A stretch of DNA of 64,000 nucleotides from contig NC_044596.1 of assembly GCF_901933205.1 (NCBI RefSeq), forward strand, positions 3,226,001 to 3,290,000. Direction: 5' to 3'. The DNA is from Camarhynchus parvulus. Taxonomy: Eukaryota > Chordata > Aves > Passeriformes > Thraupidae. How positions within the stretch are numbered: the stretch's first letter is position 1; each line of letters starts with the position of its first letter. Positions 56,442 to 64,000 of this stretch are shown in pieces. Under the pieces are notes generated by a model. The model saw nothing but the letters and a program-made list of their open reading frames with translations, was not told the DNA's origin and searched no databases. The position numbers and the translations under genes are program-made.

Positions 56442-57336
56442 GGAAGGGGAAGCAGGAGAGCCGCAGGAGTTAAGTGGGAGTTGCAGCCCAGCTGTCCCAG
56501 CCACAGCAGCCCTGGCTGCTCCAAACACAAACAGCAGGAATGCCAGGAGCCTGTGGAAAGGCTGGCAGGGAAGCCCTGGTGCTGGCTGGCGCCAGATGGG
56601 TGCTGACACGCTCCCTGTGGTTGCACATCCTGCAGGAAAAGTCACCCCAAACCCCACAGCTCCCAGCGCACAGCTGGGGTTGTCACCTCCAGGATGCTCC
56701 AGCCACACACACCAGATTGTCATTTCAAATTCTTTTAATTTCTTGCTGTTGTTGCTGTTTAATAACCCCTTCAGTGCTTTGCTTTTGTACAGATCCAGCG
56801 TTTCGGAGGCAAAACCTCTCTTTGATTATTTGCTATCAGCAAAAAGCTGAAATGCAAGGCAGAAATGGAACAGAAAGGAAACAGTTGCTTCAAAGCTCCC
56901 AAGCATCCTTTAAAACTCCACACACATTTAACTTTTAAAGCACCTCTGGAGCTGCAGCTTCCCCTGGGGTGGGGGTGCAGTTTTCCCAACAGGGAGCAGA
57001 ATTCTACAACTGCTCACAAAAAAACCTCTTCATCCTCACCACAGCAGATGGCAGGGAGCAAACTGGGGTTTCCCATTAACCATTTCAACCCCCAAAGGAG
57101 CTTGCAAAGGCACTCTGCTCCCAGCTCCATGTCACCCAGAGGAGGGATGGAAAAGGGAAATATCACTGGGGGCTGGCGGTGTAACACATCCTGCACAGTG
57201 ACAGAGTCCCCCTTCACCCAGGAGAGGTAAAACTGATGAGATCAACCCAAAAAATTTAGGATGTGAATATGAACTTTCCCACAGTGCTGGTGCCTTCACA
57301 CTGACGACAACTTTTTGATTCAAACCTCCCCCATGA
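56442..57336. other. Intronic sequence, no feature seen
   Basis: GC-richer than its neighbours; nothing recognised. Confidence 0.4.
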
Positions 57337-57370
57337 GGAGGAGGAGGAGGAGGAGGAGGAAGAAGAAGAT
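57337..57370. repeat. (GGA)n microsatellite
   Basis: About eight copies of gga followed by agaagaaga. Confidence 0.9.
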
Positions 57371-57963
57371 GCCAAGATGCAGGATTATTTCAAGCGCTGT
57401 TTCTCCTGGTGTAAAGATGGTGTGGTGATAGTGAGTGAGCAGAGTTTATTTAGGTCAGCCTGAATTCCAGCAGCTCACAGCCACGGGGGAGCAGGAAAAG
57501 GAAGCTGTGCACAGATTTTTAGGGAACCACAAACGATGAAGCTCTGTGGTTCCTCGGGTGTTATCTCGATCAGGTCCTGTGCAACTCCCACTTCAAAGGT
57601 CTCAGCTGGGTCTCAAAAAGATCATAAGGGAAGATTGAGTCTCAAGTATCTTAATTAAATTACTCATTCATACAAGGGACTTGCAGGCAAGCCAAGATTG
57701 ATCTGCTTCAAGGCAAGCAGGGTAGAGAGACAAACACCAGAGACACTGAGTTGGGCATTGCAAGGGAACAGGAGAGAAGTCATCTTACAAAACAGATCCA
57801 AATAAAGAAATAACCAATACTAAAATAAATAATAAATAAAAAAATAACCTAGACCCACACCCACAAACCAGGAATAGGAACCCTGTGTTTCCACAAGGAG
57901 CATAAGGTGAAGGAATGAATCAGAGGAGAATTAGATGAGAATGAAAATATTACAGAAGAGAAA
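57371..57963. other. Intronic sequence, no feature seen
   Basis: Unique-looking; A-rich near 57800-57845. Confidence 0.4.
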
Positions 57964-58130
57964 GGTCCTGTCCAGCCTGGCCTTGGATTCTTCCACAGCT
58001 GCTCTGGGCACCCTGTGCCAGGGCCTGCCTACCCTCACAGGGACCAATTCCTTCCCAACATCTCACCTAAATTCCCCTCTCATTTGAACCCATCACTCCT
58101 GTCCTGTCCTGCTGAAGGATCCAAGGGACA
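57964..58130 (-). mobile_element. CR1 LINE 3' fragment
   Basis: Reverse CR1: aggtcctgtccagcctggcc, ctgctctgggcaccctgtgc, agggcctgcctaccctcaca, attcccctctcatttgaacc. Confidence 0.85.
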
Positions 58131-58766
<636 letters not shown>

Positions 58767-59526
58767 AAGTGAAGCCCACATGACCCAAATGCTTTTGTCA
58801 ATTCCTCCCTCACAACCTGTATCAACTCTGCTTTACAGAAATCATTTTACTTCTAGGAAAATTAAAGCTGAACTTCCCTGCAAGCTGCTCATTCAACCTC
58901 ACATCTGATTTTCCCTGACACAGCTCAGTGTTAAGTGCAAATTTTGAGAATTACAAGCATGGACATCCATGCTGCTCCCTGCCCTTCTCTTCCAAAAGAT
59001 TCCAGTTATGAACATCTGTTGTTTACAAGTGCTCAGCCTGAAGGTTGCCAGACTTATTCTTCATCTTCTACTTCAAGGCAAAGGCTGCCAGAAAGGCATC
59101 TGAATTTCATGCTGGGATATCCTGGACATTCAGCTCTCCAGCTGACAATTGCTACTCAGGATCCTGCTTCCAGAGATTATCTTGATTTAAAATGTGGCCT
59201 TAAAATAGCATTGTCTTTTCTTTTTTTTTTTTTTTTTCCATTTTCTCCCTCAAAAGCAATCACTCTAGATTTGCCATGGTTTTCATATTGTTGACTGATG
59301 ATCTGAATAGGCAAATGCCTCCAGGACAAAAATGACACGAAATAAGAGAAGGCTGGGGTGGGAGGTCCCGGGGTGTGAATGCAGAGGGACAGAGCCTCTT
59401 TGGGGGCTGGAAGTCACCCCCAGACCCAAGAGCCACCTGAGAGATGGATGCTCTGATTTACACCTCAGGTACCAAACGTGGGACAAACAAGCTCCTGTAG
59501 CAACCCCAGTTACAAGACCTGGGCAT
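58767..59526. other. Intronic sequence, no feature seen
   Basis: Contains a T-run at about 59220-59238; nothing else recognised. Confidence 0.4.
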
Positions 59527-59747
59527 CCTTTTGCACATTCCAGTTCTTACATCCCATTTCTCATTAACAACACACAACCCAGCCGGAATTACTGACATCA
59601 GTGAGCACCAGAAACAGGGAATGGCTTCTGTGTCCAACACAAACCTGGGGAATGTTTGGCTCTGGAATTCAGAGCAGTGCTGGTGCCTACAATCATTCTA
59701 ATAACTCTCTTATCCATTCCTGTCCTTGCAATCAAATCTACAGTGGG
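59527..59747. repeat. Dispersed direct repeat B, copy 1 (A-rich 3' end)
   Basis: About 220 bp closely matching 63727-63948: ttgcacattccagttcttac, gggaatggcttctgtgtcca, ggctctggaattcagagcag. Both copies run into an A tract at the same point, here followed by the AAAAT array. Confidence 0.9.
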
Positions 59748-60284
59748 GGGAAAAAAAAATTAAAATAAAATAAAATAAAATAAAATTTAAAAATTAAATA
59801 AAATATAGTAAAATAATTTAAAAATAAAATAAATAAAATTTTAAAAAATAAAATAAAATAAAAAGTAAAAATAAAAAGTAAAAAGTAAAAATAAAAAGAA
59901 AATAGAAATGAAATTAAAATTAAATTAAATTAAAATAAAATAAAAACTTAAAAATAAAATAAATAAAATAAATAAAATTTTAAAAATAAATAAAAAATAA
60001 AGTACAATAAAAAATAAAAATAAAATAAAAAGTAAAAATAAAAATAAAAATAAAAAAATAAAATAAAAATAAAATAAAATAAAATAGAAATAGAAATAAA
60101 ATAAAAATAAAATAAAATAAAATAGAAATAAAATAAAAATAAAATAAAATAAAATAAAATAAAATAAAACAAAATAAAATAAAATAAAATAGAAATAGAA
60201 ATAAAATTAAAATAAAATAAAATAAAATAAAATAAAATAAAATAAAATAAAATAAAATAAAATAAAATAAAATAAAAATTAAAT
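59748..60284. repeat. (AAAAT)n array
   Basis: About 535 bp, irregular at the left and nearly pure from about 60140. Confidence 0.97.
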
Positions 60285-61428
60285 AAACCTCCCTGCGCTT
60301 TGGGAAGCCCCAGAGCAGCCTGCATCTCCCACTCTGCTCTCTCCTTGAAGCCTGTGCTCTGCCCAGCGTGGAGGAACCCACACACTCCAACTCCAGGGCT
60401 CAGCCCAAATCCCCCTGCCCTGGGGAGCATTCCCTTGCAGGAACACAGTGGGAGCAAGTGGGCAATCCCACAAGAGCTGCAGAGCAGGAAAATGCAAATG
60501 ACAGGGTGGCTGCCTGACAGATTTCAGATTTCCGTGTCAGGAGATCTAAAAAGGGGATGTGCCACGGGGAGCAGGCAGGCAATGACACGGTACCTTCTGC
60601 CATAATTACCAGTTCTGGGGAGAGCAGGCTATTACGGGGTATTTATAGGGTCAGAGCCGGGCAATTACAGAGCAGGCTCCTCTCCCAGGCTGTAATCCTG
60701 AGGAGCAGGGAGCTGATGGCTGGTTTGGATCAAACAGGGGCTCCCAATGGGATTCCAGCTCCAGCATCTCCACACGAGATGCCAGCCAGGACAGTCCCTG
60801 TGAGTCAGGCAGGGCAGCGCTGGGGACAGGTGGTTACAAAGGGAATTGTCCCCTAAGGATCCCTGTGGCATTCTGGCACTGTCCTGAGTGCTGCATGGCC
60901 AGCCTGACCTGTGCCACTGCTGACCAACACTGCCCACACACCCAGCAGCCTCAGACATCGTGGTATTTTTCACTCATTCCAATTCTCAACCAAATTAATT
61001 TGTGTATTTATGACTCAGACCTTGCAGGGATACCATATTCCAAGAGCAAGGCATATTTCTGGCAATCTGCTGCTGAAGTAAGAGAAATCAGGAGTCCAAG
61101 CAACACCAGCCCTTCTCCCTGCAAATCCTGCAGAGTTCTGTTCAACTCTGGTCAAAACTTCCACATCATAAATTCATTCCAAATCCCCAAGTAGAAGTTC
61201 TGTGCCACTTTCTCAAGCTGAATACAGAAGTGTTTCTGATGGGTTGTTTCATATCGTGCAATATCGAGAAAATCACCTCAATTTTCACCAGGAACAACAA
61301 CAAAATCAACTGAAAACGCCCATCATACTGCAGAGGAAAATTGTAATCTAGACATCATCTCTTTAGTGCCATCTTAAAGGCACCTGCAGGATGTGCAGAG
61401 TTTATAGTTGTAACAACACTTCCACTCG
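60285..61428. other. Intronic sequence, no feature seen
   Basis: About 1.1 kb of unique-looking sequence. Confidence 0.4.
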
Positions 61429-62156
61429 AAAAGAAAAAGGAAGAAGAAAAAAAGAAAAAAAGAAAAGGAAAAAAGGGAAGGGGAGGAGGAAAGGAAAAAG
61501 GAAAGGAAAGGAAAGGAAAGGAAAGGAAAGGAAAGGAAAGGAAAGGAAAGGAAAGGAAAGGAAAGGAAAGGAAAAGGAAAGGAAAGGAAAGGAAAGGAAA
61601 GGAAAGGAAAGGAAAGGAAAGGAAAGGAAAGGAAAGGAAAGGAAAGGAAAGGAAAGGAAAGGAAAGGAAAGGAAAGGAAAGGAAAGGGGTGGAAAGGAAA
61701 GGAAAGGGGGAAAGGAAAGGAAAGGGGTGGAAAGGAAAGGAAAGGTGGAAAGGAAAGGAAAGGGGTGGAAAGGAAAGGAAAGGGGTGGAAAGGAAAGGAA
61801 AGGGGTGGAAAGGAAAGGAAAGGGGTGGAAAGGAAAGGAAAGGGGTGGAAAGGAAAGGAAAGGGGTGGAAAGGAAAGGAAAGGGGTGGAAAGGAAAGGAA
61901 AGGGGTGGAAAGGAAAGGAAAGGGGAAAGGAAAGGAAAGGAAAGGAAAGGAAAGGAAAGGGGTGGAAAGGAAAGGAAAGGGGTGGAAAGGAAAGGAAAGG
62001 AAAGGAAAGGAAAGGAAAGGAAAGGAAAGGAAAGGAAAGGAAAGGAAAGGAAAGGAAAGGAAAGGAAAGGAAAGGAAAGGAAAGGAAAGGAAAGGAAAGG
62101 AAAGGAAAGGAAAGGAAAGGAAAGGAAAGGAAAGGAAAGGAAAGGAAAGGAAAGGC
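61429..62156. repeat. (GGAAA)n array with a 20-bp second-order unit
   Basis: Pure pentamer at 61500-61685 and 61985-62155. Between them (61686-61985) a second-order unit ggggtggaaaggaaaggaaa repeats about ten times in register. Confidence 0.97.
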
Positions 62157-62704
62157 CCTTCAGACTCTGACAGATCCATGGATTTGCAGAACACTTCTTC
62201 CCCACACAGCTCTGCTCTGGAGCCAGGCTTTCCTGAGCACACAGCACAACGTGTGCTCTACATGACAACCCAAGTGAATGACATCAAAGCTGTGCAGACA
62301 GGAAACTAAAATGGTGCCTCCTTAATGGCTCCCACAGAGAGAGCTGCTGCTGGAAACGGGAAGCTGCTGCGTCCCCACATTGCTCCAAACACAGCAACAG
62401 CAGAGCACAAACACAGCGAGAACGTCCCGACCCAAACAATGCGAACAGTGACGCTGCACTCGGGGTGGGAGCGGGCCCAGATGGATCCTCTCAGATCTCA
62501 GAAATGATTCAGATCCCAAGGCTGCTGCTGCTCCTTGTTTTCCTCAGCTGCTGCCCTGACAACACAGCCCAACAAGGCTGAGCACTGCCCACACGGGGAG
62601 CACAGGCTGGGCTCACCCCCACATCCCCTCCTGCAGCCCCTTCCCCTGGGAAAAGCAGAATCAAAAGGATGTGAACCCATAAAACCAGGTTCCATCTGCA
62701 TCGG
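62157..62704. other. Intronic sequence, no feature seen
   Basis: Unique-looking; CpGs are commoner near 62370-62470. Confidence 0.4.
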
Positions 62705-63313
62705 TGTGAAAAATACATGTATTTTATGATTGGCTTTTCGCAAATATTCAAATGAATATTGTATGTGTTGTGTTGGAAAGTAGTGCTGTATTAATTCTCT
62801 TAAGTACTGTGTTAAATGTAGTTTTAGGTTTTAAAAATGTTAAAATAGAAACTGTGCTATGTAAGATACTTTTTTAAAAGAAAGGACTTGCAGTGAGATA
62901 GCAGCCACAGGACACCTGAATCTTTCAGAGAAAGAGAATTTATTGCCCTCTTATCAGAAGAAACGAACTTCTTCCTGCCTTGAAGGTGCTGTCAGGATTC
63001 AGAGGAAGAAGCTGACACTGCCCACACAGAATCCTGTGTTTGAATGGAATTTATGCATCATGGATGAGGTGTATGAATATGCAACAGGCTGTTGCTTTTA
63101 AGGGTTAATCCTCTGTTCACGTGGGTCCTTTTTCGAGCTCCTGCTGCCCAGAAAGAGGTACCTGGACATCCATAACTCTTTGTCTCTATTGTCTCATATT
63201 GTCCTAATTCAGATTGTCCAAATTGTTATTACTCTAACTGTATTACTATTTTTATAACCATTTTATTATTAAACTTTTAAACTTTTAAAAACAACTGACT
63301 GGCGTTTTTCACA
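62705..63313 (+). mobile_element. Solo LTR, 609 bp (ERVK-like)
   Basis: Begins tgtgaaaaa and ends tttttcaca, a 9-bp terminal inverted repeat. Flanked by atcgg (62700-62704) and atcag (63314-63318), a likely 5-bp target duplication with one change. Body contains gattggcttttcgcaaatat, aggacacctgaatctttcag and a late attaaacttttaaac polyA-type region. No internal viral genes remain. Confidence 0.85.
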
Positions 63314-63726
63314 ATCAGTCACCGCAACTCAGAGAAGTGGGAAGAACCAACATCCAGCAGCAGAGCCAGACCCAGCTGTAAATGATGTTTCAGGCAGCAG
63401 ATCAAGAGATTGTCAGTAAGGACATGTTCAGGTTTTAATTGAGTCCCCCCAGCTCGGTACCCAGGGATTCCCCCACCCACAGTGGCACAGCTCTCTCTGG
63501 AAGTGCTCCTGGCCTTATTTCCCTGCTGTTTGAAGTGATAGTAGCAGAGCTGCAGCACAACTCCCACACAGAGCGTGTGTGGGATCCCAAAAACAGAGAA
63601 CTGACAGCAGGGAACAGATTGGGAACACTTCCCTTCAGAAAACCAAAGCCATTGACACTGAAGGAAATCCTGTCCATCAAATCTGGCACACAGCTTTGCC
63701 CACCTTTCCCAAAAAATGACTCCTTT
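63314..63726. other. Intronic sequence, no feature seen
   Basis: Unique-looking; nothing recognised. Confidence 0.4.
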
Positions 63727-63948
63727 TTTGCACATTCCAGTTCTTACATCCCATTCCCCATTAACAACACACAACCCAGGAGGAATTACTGACATCAATG
63801 AGCACCCAGAAGCAGGGAATGGCTTCTGTGTCCAACACAAACTTGGGGAATGTTTGGCTCTGGAATTCAGAGCAGTGCTGGTGCCTACATTCACTCTTAA
63901 CAACTCTCTTTTCCATTCCTGTCCTTGCAATCAAACCTACAGCAGAGG
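63727..63948. repeat. Dispersed direct repeat B, copy 2 (A-rich 3' end)
   Basis: Second copy of the 59527 block, same orientation, offset about 4200 bp, ending in cagaggaaaaaaaaa. Confidence 0.9.
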
Positions 63949-64000
63949 AAAAAAAAAGCAGAAACAAAAGGGAAATACTCTACTTGAATTGCTGGTCTTT

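Noticed and set aside
61355..62309. Open frames of up to 295 codons
   Set aside because: Translation of (GGAAA)n in every frame; not coding.

Overview
The window is vertebrate nuclear DNA, most likely from a songbird. It carries the middle of one protein-coding gene on the minus strand: 15 consecutive exons of a SLIT-ROBO Rho GTPase-activating protein, best matched to SRGAP2 (srGAP2). The avian call rests on many short CR1 LINE 3' ends, on several solo LTRs of types I recognise from passerine genomes, and on modest intron sizes (0.8-10.9 kb). Family names for the LTRs come from recognition, not from a search.

Gene layout, in the direction of transcription (high to low coordinates). 53929-27359 (7 exons) encodes most of the F-BAR module and its coiled-coil extension. 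20754-14390 (3 exons, including two microexons of 28 and 25 nt) encodes the linker. 13511-3698 (5 exons) encodes the RhoGAP domain, including the arginine finger. The exons total 1839 nt, join with compatible phases throughout, use GT-AG borders and contain no stop or frameshift, so this part of the gene looks functional. The N-terminal exons should lie beyond 64000 and the SH3 and C-terminal exons below position 1; I found neither inside the window.

The rest is intronic sequence, unusually rich in private tandem repeats. Nearly every larger intron has its own minisatellite (units of about 17 to 176 bp), plus (AT)n, (ATTTT)n, (GGAAA)n, (CTTCC)n and (ATCC)n arrays. CR1 fragments lie on both strands, and ERV remnants occur at 3.98-6.3 kb, 16.3-17.4 kb, 44.7-45.5 kb, 55.2-56.4 kb and 62.7-63.3 kb. 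One ERV LTR has a second LTR inserted in it.

The most interesting observations are: (1) a minisatellite at 12.4-13.4 kb whose unit is a copy of the adjacent exon's 5' splice site, so most copies carry a decoy donor; (2) an intronic 36-bp inverted repeat with an 8-nt loop at 19405-19484 that would make a microRNA-like hairpin; (3) a higher-order 176/158-bp tandem array; (4) a NAGNAG acceptor, an LTR inserted about 55 bp from an acceptor, and an array that amplifies an acceptor's upstream region. I found no bacterial-type system, CRISPR array, tRNA or rRNA.
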